64,000 nucleotides of DNA from JANNSX01 sp041397825. Its GTDB lineage: Bacteria > Pseudomonadota > Alphaproteobacteria > Rhizobiales > Hyphomicrobiaceae. Positions 16,550-25,287 of the stretch are shown piece after piece. Both the position numbers and the translations under genes were made by a program. The stretch covers positions 1 to 64,000 of the forward strand of contig JAWKVX010000002.1 of assembly GCA_041397825.1 (NCBI GenBank), given 5' to 3'. Every line of letters starts with the position of its first letter. The first letter of the stretch is position 1. Below the pieces are notes generated by a model. That model was given only the letters and a program-made list of their open reading frames with translations. It made no database searches and was not told the origin of the DNA.

Positions 16550-17557
16550 ATGCTGCGTGGTCAATCCCGAGGGTGGGCAATCGCCGCTGCCATAGTGGTC
16601 GCGGGTGTTCTGCCGGCGCAGGCTGACATGGGGCGGGCTCCTGCCGGTCCTGATGACACTTATCTCTCGATCGAGGGCGGCTTCCTTCATCAGGAAGGCG
16701 GCGACGTCATCGGCTATGGTGTTGCCAATACGATCGGCGGCCCCGTCACCGACATCACCGTGTCGCCGACCGAGGGCTGGTTCGCCGGCGCCATGATCGG
16801 CCATGAAACCGGTCATCAGATCTTGCCGAACCTGCCGTTCACCCGCATCGAGGGCTACATTCTGTTCGGCGACGTCGACGACAGCCAGTCGGCTGCCGCG
16901 CCAGCCGGGGGCGAGATCCTGCTCAAGGCGGCCGACGGCGATCCGCTCGGTACCGGCGGAAGCTTTGGATCGACCTCCGTCGAGCGTCGCTTTTTCGAAG
17001 GTGGTCTGCGGTTCGAGGGTGACGATGTCGAGCCGGGCATGGGCGCGGCCGCACGTCCGTCTGTGACCTGGGTCTTGAGCCCCTTCATTCGCTGGGTCAA
17101 CGAGGACTCCGAGACCTCGGTGCCGAACTGCTGCGCCACACGATCGGCGGATGTCGATACGTGGGCGTACGGTGCGTTGCTCGCTCTGGAACCCGAACTT
17201 CCGATAGCCAATGGCGTGACGCTCGTCGGCCGCGGCGGTGTCGGCATTTACGGCTTCAATGCGGACGGCTCGTTCCAATCCTCCTCATCGGCGGTTCCGG
17301 ACCTGTTCGCCGCCAGCTACTCCGACAGCGAATCCGGCGTTGGTTTCCGCGGCCAGCTTGGTGCCGGCCTCAAATTCTGGATGTCGCAGAGTTCGATCCT
17401 CGATCTCTTCGCCGAGGCCGACTATTTCTCTGACATCGGCACCGCGGGCATGGCCGACAATCAGCCGACCAACGCCAATCCCTCCGTGGTCGATACGGAG
17501 GATCTCTGGGAGGTCCGTCTGGGCGGCCGGCTGACAATCAATATCGACAACAACTGA
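16550..17557 (+). CDS. Outer-membrane beta-barrel-like protein
   Basis: A 335-residue exported protein I cannot assign to a named family. It has a Sec signal peptide (RGWAIAAAIVVAGVLPAQA, cleavage before DMGRAP). The body consists of alternating-hydrophobicity strands with aromatic girdle positions (TYLSIEGGFLHQ, GWFAGAMIGHETG, RIEGYILFGDV, LDLFAEADYFSDI) and a last strand WEVRLGGRLTINIDNN, all typical of an outer-membrane barrel. A Cys-Cys pair (VPNCCATRS) lies in what looks like a loop. It sits 250 bases after the adhesin gene, so it might help surface display, but proximity is the only support. A strong hairpin follows it. Confidence 0.65.
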   Translation: MLRGQSRGWAIAAAIVVAGVLPAQADMGRAPAGPDDTYLSIEGGFLHQEGGDVIGYGVANTIGGPVTDITVSPTEGWFAGAMIGHETGHQILPNLPFTRIEGYILFGDVDDSQSAAAPAGGEILLKAADGDPLGTGGSFGSTSVERRFFEGGLRFEGDDVEPGMGAAARPSVTWVLSPFIRWVNEDSETSVPNCCATRSADVDTWAYGALLALEPELPIANGVTLVGRGGVGIYGFNADGSFQSSSSAVPDLFAASYSDSESGVGFRGQLGAGLKFWMSQSSILDLFAEADYFSDIGTAGMADNQPTNANPSVVDTEDLWEVRLGGRLTINIDNN

Positions 17558-17582
17558 GCTTGCCGAGCTTTTCGGAAGGGGC

Positions 17583-17605
17583 GGCGTCGGATGCGATCCG
17601 ACGCC
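17583..17605 (+). terminator. Rho-independent-type terminator after the beta-barrel gene
   Basis: A perfect 10-bp stem, GGCGTCGGAT / ATCCGACGCC, with a GCG loop, 26 bases after the stop codon, followed by GTTGCTGTTT. The stem is strong and the T-tract moderate. Confidence 0.65.
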
Positions 17606-17679
17606 GTTGCTGTTTGCACGGCGGCTCGACGGACAGCACGCCGGGCCGCTACAACAGGGCCGAGACCTAGGAGGCCCGC

Positions 17680-18924
17680 ATGAGCAAGGCGATCAACATC
17701 CTCATCATCGGCACCGCCGATACCAAGGCGGACGAGCTCCTCTTCATGCGACAGTGCATCGAAGGCCAGGGCGCGCACGCGCCGATCATGGACGTCGGTG
17801 TGCTGGGGACCCCGCCGTTCGCGCCTGAGCATCCCAACCGTGCGGTCGCCGCCGCCGCCGGCACGACCATCGAGGCGATCGCCAAGTTGGGCGATGAGAA
17901 CGAGGCCATGGCCAAGATGGCCGAAGGCGCCACAGCGCTCGTGCTGACGCTTTACATGGACGGCAAGATCGACGGCATCATCGCGCTGGGCGGCACCATG
18001 GGCACCGACCTTGCCCTCGACGTCGCCTCCGCTCTGCCGATGGGTGTGCCGAAATTCGTCGTCTCGACCGTCTCCTTCTCGCACCTGATCCCGCCTGAGC
18101 GGCTTGCACCTGACCTCATGATGATCCTGTGGGCGGGCGGACTTTATGGCCTCAACTCCATCTGCAAATCGGTGCTGAGCCAGGCAGCCGGTGCTGTCGT
18201 CGGCGCCGCCAAGGCGGGTACCAAACCGCAGACCGAGCGGCCGCTCATTGGCATCGGCTCGCTTGGTAAGAGCTGCATCGACTACATGGTGCGCCTGAAG
18301 CCCGCGCTCGAGGCGCGCGGCTACGAGGTCGCCGTCTTCCACTGCACTGGCATGGGCGGTCGGGCCATCGAAAGCCTTGCCAGGCAGAAGCGTTTTGCCG
18401 CCGTGCTCGACCTTTGCATCGCCGAGGCGAGCAACAGCTACAACGACTCCCTCGTCAATGCGGGCGCATCCCGGCTCGAGGCGGCCGGTGAGGCCGGCAT
18501 TCCGCAGATCGTGGCGCCCTGCGCCTCCGACATGATCGATTTCCAGACCTGGGCCGGCACGCCCGAAAAATACAAGGGCCGGCCCTATCACGCCCACAAC
18601 CGCCTGATCGCCTCGACCATCATGACCGTCGATGAGAAGCGCGGCTTCGCGCACTACGTCGGGTCGAAGCTCGCGAAGGCGAAGGGCCCGACCGTCTTCG
18701 TGATGCCGACAAGGAGCCTGCATGCCTGGGACAAACCCGGCGAGCCGCTCTACGACCCCGAGGGATTGAGAGCAATGACGGAAGGCTTCCGGGAGGCTAT
18801 CAAGCCGCCGGTCCGCTACCTGGAGCTCGACGCCAATGCCAACGATCCGGCCTTCAGCGACGCGGTGCTCCGCGTGTTCGACGACTGGGTGCGCGAGGGG
18901 AAGGTCGTGAAGGGGGCGGCGTAG
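17680..18924 (+). CDS. UPF0261 (Tm-1-like ATP-binding) family protein
   Basis: A 414-residue member of the UPF0261 / Tm-1-like family, named for the tomato Tm-1 protein whose N-terminal domain binds ATP. ILIIGTADTKADELLFMRQ at the N-terminus and ALGGTMGTDLALDVASALP near residue 105 are characteristic. MVRLKPALEARGYEVAVFHC begins the second domain, and PCASDMIDFQTWAG is conserved in the C-terminal part. The ATG is preceded by GGAGG. In other genomes these genes often neighbour a TIM-barrel phosphoenolpyruvate hydrolase-like gene, absent here. The enzymatic role in bacteria is not established, so I give none. Convergent with the oxidase gene. Confidence 0.88.
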   Translation: MSKAINILIIGTADTKADELLFMRQCIEGQGAHAPIMDVGVLGTPPFAPEHPNRAVAAAAGTTIEAIAKLGDENEAMAKMAEGATALVLTLYMDGKIDGIIALGGTMGTDLALDVASALPMGVPKFVVSTVSFSHLIPPERLAPDLMMILWAGGLYGLNSICKSVLSQAAGAVVGAAKAGTKPQTERPLIGIGSLGKSCIDYMVRLKPALEARGYEVAVFHCTGMGGRAIESLARQKRFAAVLDLCIAEASNSYNDSLVNAGASRLEAAGEAGIPQIVAPCASDMIDFQTWAGTPEKYKGRPYHAHNRLIASTIMTVDEKRGFAHYVGSKLAKAKGPTVFVMPTRSLHAWDKPGEPLYDPEGLRAMTEGFREAIKPPVRYLELDANANDPAFSDAVLRVFDDWVREGKVVKGAA

Positions 18925-19015
18925 ATGCGGAGCGACGGGTCAGGCGGCCCGCTCCCGGCCTCTCACGACATCGCTGCTCGAGCCCTGGCCGCATGGTCCG
19001 AGCGGCAGTGTCACC

Positions 19016-20194
19016 TCAAATAATGTTCACCTCGAGTACCGGCTTGCCCGCCAGAACGCGCTCGAAACCGAATACCGAGAGATCGATGGTTCTGTAGCCG
19101 CCGAAATTGATCAGCTCGGCGACGGCGCGTCCGGCTCCGGCCGCCTGCTGCACGCCGTGCCCCGAGAAGCCGTTGATGAAATAGAGATTGGACACCTCCG
19201 GGTGCCGGCCGATGATGGCGTTCTGATCGAGCTTGTTGTGGTCGTAGTGGCCAGCATAGGCGCGGATCACCTTCGTCTCCTCGAAGACGGGAATGCGATG
19301 GGCGAGCGCCGGCCAGATCACGTCCTCGAACTGGCTGTGAACGGGCTCGAAATCCTCCGGGTCGGCGGCGGGATCGTCCTCCTCGGGTGGCGACCAGCCA
19401 CAGAGGTGATATTGCCCCTCGGGCCGGATCCAGACGCCGGTCGTGTCCGTCAGCAGTGGCATTGCGGCAGGGCCGTTCCGGCAATGGACGACGAAAGCAG
19501 TGCGCTTCCGCCCCTCGACGGGAAGGTCTATCCCGGCAAGCTTTGCCACCCGTCCCGCCCGTGGTCCGGCCGCAAGCACAATCGCCCCAGCCGATATCGT
19601 CCGGCCGCTCGCCAGCGTCACGCCGGTCAATGTCGGCCCGGCGCGACTGATGGCGACGACCTCGTCGGTCAGCAGCTCCGCACCAGCCTCCTTGGCCTTG
19701 CGTCGCAGTGTGGCGTGCACGCCGACGGCATCGAACCAGCCCTCGCGCTTCGGTCCGTAGGACGCCGCCGCGACATTCTCGAGATTGAGCCAGGGGAATT
19801 GGGCGCGAAGGCCGGGCGGCTCCAGCAGCAGGGTTCCGGCGCCTTCGCCGTTCTGTATGGCGACATTGCTCTCGATGATGCCGCGCGCCTCCGGCCCGCC
19901 GAGGATCAGGTAGCCCTGCTCTTTCAAGGCCGCATCGGCTTCCGGTCCGAAACGATCCTTGAGCGATGTCAGGAATTCCACGCCGAAGGCCGAGAGGCGG
20001 ATGTTCTCCGGAGTCGAGAACTGCAGCCGGATGCCGGAGGTGGAAAGTGAGGTCGAGGCCGTCTGAAAGGTCGGATCGCGCTCGATGACCGCGACGCTGC
20101 CGGCAAAGCCGAGCTCGTGCTTCAGGAAGAAGGACACCGACGAGCCCATGGCGCCGCCGCCGATGATCACGACGTCAAATCGATCCGCCGACAC
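19016..20194 (-). CDS. DAO-family FAD-dependent oxidoreductase
   Basis: A 392-residue flavoprotein of the D-amino-acid oxidase / sarcosine oxidase-like family. DVVIIGGGAMGSSVSFFLKHE is followed by an acidic end of the beta strand (VAVIERDP) that binds the FAD ribose. IVLAAGPRAGRVA and NLYFINGFSGHGVQQAAGAGRAVAELI are the usual C-terminal FAD-contact region. The start is a GTG at 20194 with AGGGAG six bases before it; the frame stays open to 20275 but that extension lacks family likeness. It is divergent, 102 bases apart, from a CitE-like lyase gene, so the two may share control. The substrate is likely an amino or N-methyl amino acid, not determinable here. Confidence 0.87.
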   Translation of the reverse strand: MSADRFDVVIIGGGAMGSSVSFFLKHELGFAGSVAVIERDPTFQTASTSLSTSGIRLQFSTPENIRLSAFGVEFLTSLKDRFGPEADAALKEQGYLILGGPEARGIIESNVAIQNGEGAGTLLLEPPGLRAQFPWLNLENVAAASYGPKREGWFDAVGVHATLRRKAKEAGAELLTDEVVAISRAGPTLTGVTLASGRTISAGAIVLAAGPRAGRVAKLAGIDLPVEGRKRTAFVVHCRNGPAAMPLLTDTTGVWIRPEGQYHLCGWSPPEEDDPAADPEDFEPVHSQFEDVIWPALAHRIPVFEETKVIRAYAGHYDHNKLDQNAIIGRHPEVSNLYFINGFSGHGVQQAAGAGRAVAELINFGGYRTIDLSVFGFERVLAGKPVLEVNII

Positions 20195-20296
20195 CGCGCT
20201 CTCCCTGCTCTCGCCTGCAGCGCTAAGACATATTGGCAAGGTCGGGCCGGAGCAACTAGCATCGGTTCGAGCCAATCCATAAAGAGGACCGACGCC

Positions 20297-21202
20297 TTGA
20301 CCGATCCGATCCGGCCGCGCCGCAGCGTGCTCTACGTCCCTGGCTCGAACGCCCGTGCGCTCGAGAAGGCCAAATCCCTGGCGGCCGATGCCCTGATCCT
20401 CGATTTGGAGGATTCGGTTGCACCCGACGCCAAGGACGAGGCGCGGGAGCTGGTCCGGAAAGCCGTCTCCGCAGGCGGCTATGGGGCGAAGGAGGTGGTC
20501 ATCCGAGCCAACGCACCTGGCACCGAATGGGGCCTGGCCGATATCGGGATGGCGGCAACGAGCGGTGCCAATGCGCTACTCATTCCGAAGGTCTCGACCC
20601 CGGCCGACCTTGAGGCAGTGCGACAACTTCTCGCTCGCACAGGCTCGGCACCGGCACTCGCACTCTGGGCGATGATCGAGACGCCGCTCGCCGTTCTCGA
20701 AGCGGGCCGAATTGCCGCGGCGGCCCGGCACACCTCGTATCCTCTCGAGGTGCTGGTGCTCGGAACCAATGATCTGGCCAAGGAGACCCGGGCCGCGCTC
20801 CTGCCGGGCCGTCAGCCGATGCTGGCCTGGCTCTCTATCACGGTGGCGGCCGGCCGCGCACATGGTCTCGATACAATCGATGGCGTCTACAATGCTTTCC
20901 AGGACCTCGACGGCTTCAGGACGGAGTGCGAACAGGGGCGCACGCTCGGCATGGACGGCAAGACCGTCATTCACCCCGGTCAGATCGGCGTCGCCAATGA
21001 GATTTTCTCGCCCACACCGCAGGAGATCGCCGCCGCGGAGAAAATCGTTGCGGCCTTCGAGAGGCCCGAAAATGCCGGCAAGGGCGCCATCAGCATCGAT
21101 GGCCGCATGGTCGAGAGGTTGCATCGCGACATGGCGCTGCAGGTTCTTGCGATCCGGACGGCTATCGAGCGAATCGGCGACAGCGGATCATCAAATCGCT
21201 AA
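20297..21202 (+). CDS. HpcH/HpaI aldolase family, CitE/malyl-CoA lyase-like
   Basis: A 301-residue TIM-barrel lyase of the CitE-like group, which cleaves or hydrolyses citryl-, malyl- or beta-methylmalyl-CoA with a divalent metal. RSVLYVPGSNARALEKA and ALILDLEDSVAPDAKDEAR give the barrel start and an acidic metal site. LWAMIETPLAVLEA holds the metal-binding Glu, and GMDGKTVIHPGQIGVAN is the conserved C-terminal motif. Start: a TTG at 20297 with AGAGGA upstream; no ATG in frame fits the family N-terminus better. Its exact CoA-ester substrate is uncertain. Confidence 0.85.
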   Translation: MTDPIRPRRSVLYVPGSNARALEKAKSLAADALILDLEDSVAPDAKDEARELVRKAVSAGGYGAKEVVIRANAPGTEWGLADIGMAATSGANALLIPKVSTPADLEAVRQLLARTGSAPALALWAMIETPLAVLEAGRIAAAARHTSYPLEVLVLGTNDLAKETRAALLPGRQPMLAWLSITVAAGRAHGLDTIDGVYNAFQDLDGFRTECEQGRTLGMDGKTVIHPGQIGVANEIFSPTPQEIAAAEKIVAAFERPENAGKGAISIDGRMVERLHRDMALQVLAIRTAIERIGDSGSSNR

Positions 21203-21269
21203 CGATATCTAAAGACACTTCGCTCAATGTCTCGCTTGTGGCACTCCAGGCGCAGACGAGATAGGGGCA

Positions 21270-22490
21270 ATGGCGGTCTTTCGCGGTACGGGCCGAGGCG
21301 AGAAGCACGTCGGTACTCGGCTTGCCGACGTGCTCTACGGCGTCGGCGGCAACGATACGCTGATCGGAGGGCTCGGCAACGATACCATTCGTGGTGGCGC
21401 CGGTCACGACCGCCTCTCTGGCGGCGATGGGGCCGACCGGCTCTACGGCGACTCCGGCAACGACAAAGCCTATGGCGGTCGCGGCAATGACCTGATCCTC
21501 GGAGGCTCGGGCCGGGACCTTCTTAAGGGAGAGTCTGGCAACGACACCGTTGATGGTGGTTCCGGCAACGACACGATCCATGGTGGAGATGGCGCCGACA
21601 GATTGAAAGGCAGCACCGGAGACGACCGCCTTTATGGTGGACGTGGCAACGATCGCATGGACGGTCAAGCGGGACGCGACCAAATCCATGGTGGCGACGG
21701 CAACGACACGATCAGCGGCGACGGCGATGCCGACCGGCTCTTCGGCGAGAATGGCAACGACAGGCTTGTCGGCGGCACCGGAAACGACCGGCTCGAAGGC
21801 GGCTCGGGTGTCGACACGCTTCTTGGCGGCGACGGCGACGATGTCCTCGTTCCAGACGGTTTTGCCGTGTTCGACGACATCATCGACGGAGGCGACGGCA
21901 TCGACACGCTGGACTACTCGGCAGCGCTCGGGGTGGTGGCGGACCTCTTCAACAATACGTTCGGTTTTGATGCCGCGGGCGATATGGTGAGCAATGTCGA
22001 AAGTGTCGTCGGTTCTGAATTCGACGACGTGCTGGCGCCGCTTGCCGGCGGCACCGCTTTCGGCGGTCCGGGGTCTGACCAGCTCAAGGCCTTCAATGCG
22101 CTCGGCACCGTCTCGGTTCTGGAGGGCGGCGACGGTGTCGATACGATGGACGGCAGCGCGGCCGACGGGAGCGTTCACTTCGTCGTCAATCTGCTCGACA
22201 GCGGCGCCGACACCATCATCGGCTTCTCGAGCGGCAGCCTCTCGACGGACGACGACAAGATCGCGCTCAGAAACTTTGGCGATCTGGTGTCAGCGACCAA
22301 CGTCCGGAACGACACCAGCGGTCACGCTGCGATGACGGCCACTCCGCACGAGCTCATCTATCAGCAGGATACGGGCGAACTCTGGTACGACGCCGATGGC
22401 GTTGCCGGCGGTGAGGTTGTGATCGCCGTCTTCGGCGATACGGTGGATTTCGGCAACGCATTGTCGGCCGCCGACTTCATCCTCATCTGA
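21270..22490 (+). CDS. RTX calcium-binding repeat protein
   Basis: A 406-residue protein made mainly of hemolysin-type nonapeptide repeats. Residues 10-190 carry some 18 GGxGxDxLx units in tandem (GGNDTLIGGLGNDTIRGGAG and so on), forming a calcium-stabilised beta roll. The C-terminal half (FNALGTVSVLEGGDGVDTM, GELWYDADG, FGNALSAADFILI) matches the non-cleaved secretion signal of type I-exported RTX proteins. There is no catalytic domain, no Sec signal and almost no N-terminus before the repeats, so it is nearly pure RTX module. ATG 21270 has AGGGG upstream. No secretion ABC transporter or membrane-fusion gene is nearby. A structural, calcium-binding or adhesin role is inferred. Confidence 0.88.
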   Translation: MAVFRGTGRGEKHVGTRLADVLYGVGGNDTLIGGLGNDTIRGGAGHDRLSGGDGADRLYGDSGNDKAYGGRGNDLILGGSGRDLLKGESGNDTVDGGSGNDTIHGGDGADRLKGSTGDDRLYGGRGNDRMDGQAGRDQIHGGDGNDTISGDGDADRLFGENGNDRLVGGTGNDRLEGGSGVDTLLGGDGDDVLVPDGFAVFDDIIDGGDGIDTLDYSAALGVVADLFNNTFGFDAAGDMVSNVESVVGSEFDDVLAPLAGGTAFGGPGSDQLKAFNALGTVSVLEGGDGVDTMDGSAADGSVHFVVNLLDSGADTIIGFSSGSLSTDDDKIALRNFGDLVSATNVRNDTSGHAAMTATPHELIYQQDTGELWYDADGVAGGEVVIAVFGDTVDFGNALSAADFILI

Positions 22491-22510
22491 GGCAGATGTG
22501 CGAGGTGGCC

Positions 22511-22921
22511 TCAGGCCTCCTCCTCGTCGCCCTCGATTGGATTGTCGATGAGGGTGCCGACGTCGTCGCCGTCCTCCTCCTCCTCGAGGAAGGTGTCATC
22601 CTCGTCGTCGCCCTCGATCTCGGTGTCTTCGGTTTCGATATCGGGCACGTCGTCCTCGGCGGAGATGTCAGGAGCGTTCTCTCCACTCGCCATGGCGCCT
22701 GTTGCCGCGGCAGCAGCGCCGCTGCGAGCGGCCGCGGCGATGACGGGAACATCCTCTTCCTCGTCCCGCTCGACGGCTCGCCGACTCTGGGTCTCGCGCA
22801 AGTCCTTGACGAAGGTGGCGCCACACATCGGACAAACGATCGGATTGCGATTGAGGTCGTAGAAACGTCCTTCGCAGGCTTGGCACGTGCGCTTCGTTCC
22901 GCGTGCCGCTTTGGTCGACAT
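22511..22921 (-). CDS. TIGR02300 family FYDLN acidic protein
   Basis: A 136-residue protein of the alphaproteobacterial TIGR02300 family. The N-terminus has a zinc-ribbon-like pair of CxxC motifs (CQACEGRFYDLNRNPIVCPM, then C), with the diagnostic FYDLN. The rest is extremely acidic (DDEDDTFLEEEEDGDDVG) and probably disordered. Its function is not established. Its position divergent from aroA is typical of alphaproteobacteria and supports both this call and the taxonomy. Confidence 0.9.
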   Translation of the reverse strand: MSTKAARGTKRTCQACEGRFYDLNRNPIVCPMCGATFVKDLRETQSRRAVERDEEEDVPVIAAAARSGAAAAATGAMASGENAPDISAEDDVPDIETEDTEIEGDDEDDTFLEEEEDGDDVGTLIDNPIEGDEEEA

Positions 22922-23088
22922 AGCGCTGATCCTCGTCTTTCAAACAGGAATTTTCGATCCCTCTGCCACGAGCCGAAGCCGTCTGTCAAAGGCAAACCGG
23001 TCCCATCAACGCCCGCGTTGACAGCCCGGGACCCGTCTGCTCAATGACCCAGAGAGCTATCGCGGCGTGCTTGGCCGCCGGACCCGTC

Positions 23089-24420
23089 ATGACCGAAAGC
23101 CGCAAGAGCCCGATTTCCTCCCACCGCGCCGGCCCGCTTCGTGGCCGGGTCAGGGTGCCGGGCGACAAGTCGATCTCTCACCGGGCGCTGATCCTGGGCG
23201 CTCTGGCCACCGGTGAAACGACCATCTGCGGCCTGCTCGAGGCCGGTGATGTGCTGGGTACCGCCGAGGTTCTGCGGAGGCTCGGGACCCCGATCGACAA
23301 GCGTGGTGCGACTTGGCATGTCCTCGGCCGTGGCACTGGCGGGCTCCAGGCCCCGACCGAGCCCCTCGACTTCGGCAATTCCGGAACCGGTACGCGCCTG
23401 ATGCTCGGCGTGCTGACCGCACATCCCTTCAGTGTCAGGCTGATGGGAGATGCGTCCCTCAGCCGGAGGCCCATGGGGCGGGTCTTGAAGCCACTGCGGC
23501 AAATGGGTCTCGCCGTCGTCGAAGGCGAGGGCGACCGGCTCCCCCTCACCATCCAGGGCCCTCGGCGGGCGATTCCGATCACTTATGAGCTCGACGTCCC
23601 GTCGGCGCAGGTGAAGTCGGCCATCCTGCTGGCCGGGCTCGGCGCTCCAGGCCTCACCACGGTGATCGAGCGCGAGCCGACTCGCGATCACACCGAGCGC
23701 ATGCTGGCGCATTTCGGCGCTCCGCCCAGCATCGTAACGGATGGTCATGGACAGCGCATATCGGTCGCGGGCGATGTCGAGCTCGGCGGCCGGCATGTCG
23801 ATGTACCCGGCGATCCGAGCTCCGCGGCCTTTCTCGCCGCAGCGGCCTTGATCGTACCCGGCTCCGAAATCACGATCGAAGGCGTGCTCGTCAACCCGAG
23901 CCGGATCGGATTCTACACGACGCTCAAGGAGATGGGTGCCGATTTGACGCTATCCGGCGAGCGGCAGCAGGGCGGGGAGCCAGTCGCCGATCTCGTCGTC
24001 CGCCATTCTCCGCTCGACGGCGTACGCGTTCCGGCAGCCCGGGCGCCCAGCATGATCGACGAGTATCCGATGCTTGCAGCTCTGGCGGGCTTTGCTCGTG
24101 GCGAGACCCGGATGGAAGGCCTCGCCGAGCTGAAGGTCAAAGAAAGCGACCGTCTGGCCGCCACCGCGGCAGGGCTTGCCGCGAACGGTGTCGTGGCAAT
24201 GGTGGATGGAGACACCTTGACGGTCCGCGGCACGGGCAAGGTCGACGGTGGCGGCCAGGTCGAGACGCATCTCGACCATCGCATCGCGATGGCCTTCCTG
24301 ACATTGGGCCTTGGCACCGACAGACCTGTCTGCGTCGACGATACGGCGATGATTCAAACGAGCTTTCCAGAGTTCCTCGGCCTGATGGGCGGACTCGGGG
24401 CGACATTCCAGGGCAGCTAG
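23089..24420 (+). CDS. aroA: 3-phosphoshikimate 1-carboxyvinyltransferase (EPSP synthase)
   Basis: A 443-residue EPSP synthase that joins PEP to shikimate 3-phosphate in the chorismate pathway. VRVPGDKSISHRALILGALA at the N-terminus carries the substrate-binding Lys, and DFGNSGTGTRLMLG the PEP loop. VPGDPSSAAFLAAAALIVPG and LDHRIAMAFLTLGLG are conserved, with KESDRLAA near residue 355. I prefer ATG 23089 because it leaves a normal ~20-residue leader; ATG 23044 in the same frame would add 15 residues, and neither has a clear ribosome-binding site. It is followed by cmk after 13 bases, the usual aroA-cmk-rpsA unit. Confidence 0.96.
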   Translation: MTESRKSPISSHRAGPLRGRVRVPGDKSISHRALILGALATGETTICGLLEAGDVLGTAEVLRRLGTPIDKRGATWHVLGRGTGGLQAPTEPLDFGNSGTGTRLMLGVLTAHPFSVRLMGDASLSRRPMGRVLKPLRQMGLAVVEGEGDRLPLTIQGPRRAIPITYELDVPSAQVKSAILLAGLGAPGLTTVIEREPTRDHTERMLAHFGAPPSIVTDGHGQRISVAGDVELGGRHVDVPGDPSSAAFLAAAALIVPGSEITIEGVLVNPSRIGFYTTLKEMGADLTLSGERQQGGEPVADLVVRHSPLDGVRVPAARAPSMIDEYPMLAALAGFARGETRMEGLAELKVKESDRLAATAAGLAANGVVAMVDGDTLTVRGTGKVDGGGQVETHLDHRIAMAFLTLGLGTDRPVCVDDTAMIQTSFPEFLGLMGGLGATFQGS

Positions 24421-24433
24421 CGAGAGACGAGCC

Positions 24434-25075
24434 ATGCGGATTGCGGTCGACGGGCCTGCCGCCTCGGGCAAAGGCACGCTCGCCAAGCGCATTGCCACGC
24501 ATTTCGGCCTGAGCCATCTCGATACCGGCCTGCTCTACAGGGCCGTCGCGCGAGACGTTCTGGTGGCAGGTCGATCGCTTACGGATGGCGCGGCCGCGGT
24601 CGCTGCAGCCCGCGCCCTGGACCACGCGACGCTGGCTGATCCGGCCCTGCGTGAGCGCCCGGCTGGCGAGGCTGCGTCCCTCGTCGCCCGTATCCCGGAG
24701 GTGCGCGCCGCTCTGCTCGACTACCAGAGGGCGTTTGCGAGCCGCCCGCCCGGCGCGGTGCTCGATGGGCGTGACATCGGCACGGTGGTGCTGCCGGATG
24801 CCGACGTTAAGATATTCGTAACCGCCTCCAGCGAGGAGCGAGCCCGGCGGCGCTGGAATGAACTGGTGGAGAAGGGCTCGGATGCGAAATTCTCCGAGGT
24901 GCACGAGGATATCCGCATTCGCGACCGACGCGACCGCGACCGGTCTGTCGCACCCCTGGTTGCCGCATCCGACGCGATCTTGCTCGACACCACCGATTTG
25001 GATATAGAAGGGGCGTTCAGAGCCGCCGTGCGTCTGATCGAAGAAAAGACCGGAATGCGCGGGCGCACTCCCTAG
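24434..25075 (+). CDS. cmk: Cytidylate kinase
   Basis: A 213-residue (d)CMP kinase of normal size. AVDGPAASGKGTLAKRIA is the P-loop, and HLDTGLLYRAVARDVL the nucleotide-binding region that follows it. LDGRDIGTVVLPDADVKIFV is the CMP-binding signature, and RRDRDRSVAPL lies in the lid. It transfers phosphate from ATP to CMP/dCMP. It lies 13 bases after aroA. A small 6-bp hairpin (CACTCC/GGAGTG, 25066-25080) overlaps its stop codon and might weakly separate it from rpsA. Confidence 0.95.
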   Translation: MRIAVDGPAASGKGTLAKRIATHFGLSHLDTGLLYRAVARDVLVAGRSLTDGAAAVAAARALDHATLADPALRERPAGEAASLVARIPEVRAALLDYQRAFASRPPGAVLDGRDIGTVVLPDADVKIFVTASSEERARRRWNELVEKGSDAKFSEVHEDIRIRDRRDRDRSVAPLVAASDAILLDTTDLDIEGAFRAAVRLIEEKTGMRGRTP

Positions 25076-25287
25076 GAGTGGGCCCGATTTTGCGTTCCGG
25101 CGGCGCCGAGGGGTTCGCAATCCCAAGGTCCGGGCAGGGCGGCATCGCTAACCCACGCAAGGCATTCGGGTAGCGGCGTTGAGAGGGCGTTGGACAGCGA
25201 TGTCCTCGCTTGCTCGATCTCGCGTCTTCCGGAGGCCCAGCGTCCTAACGCCACGCGACGTCACGAGACACGCGAAGAGGAGAATTG

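Noticed and set aside
20195..20275. Longer N-terminus for the DAO oxidase
   Set aside because: The GTG at 20194 has a well-spaced ribosome-binding site and sits before the FAD fold; the upstream 27 residues look non-coding.
25100..25130. GGGGTTCGCAATCCC considered as a tRNA T-arm
   Set aside because: Loop length and the missing acceptor/anticodon stems do not fit a tRNA.
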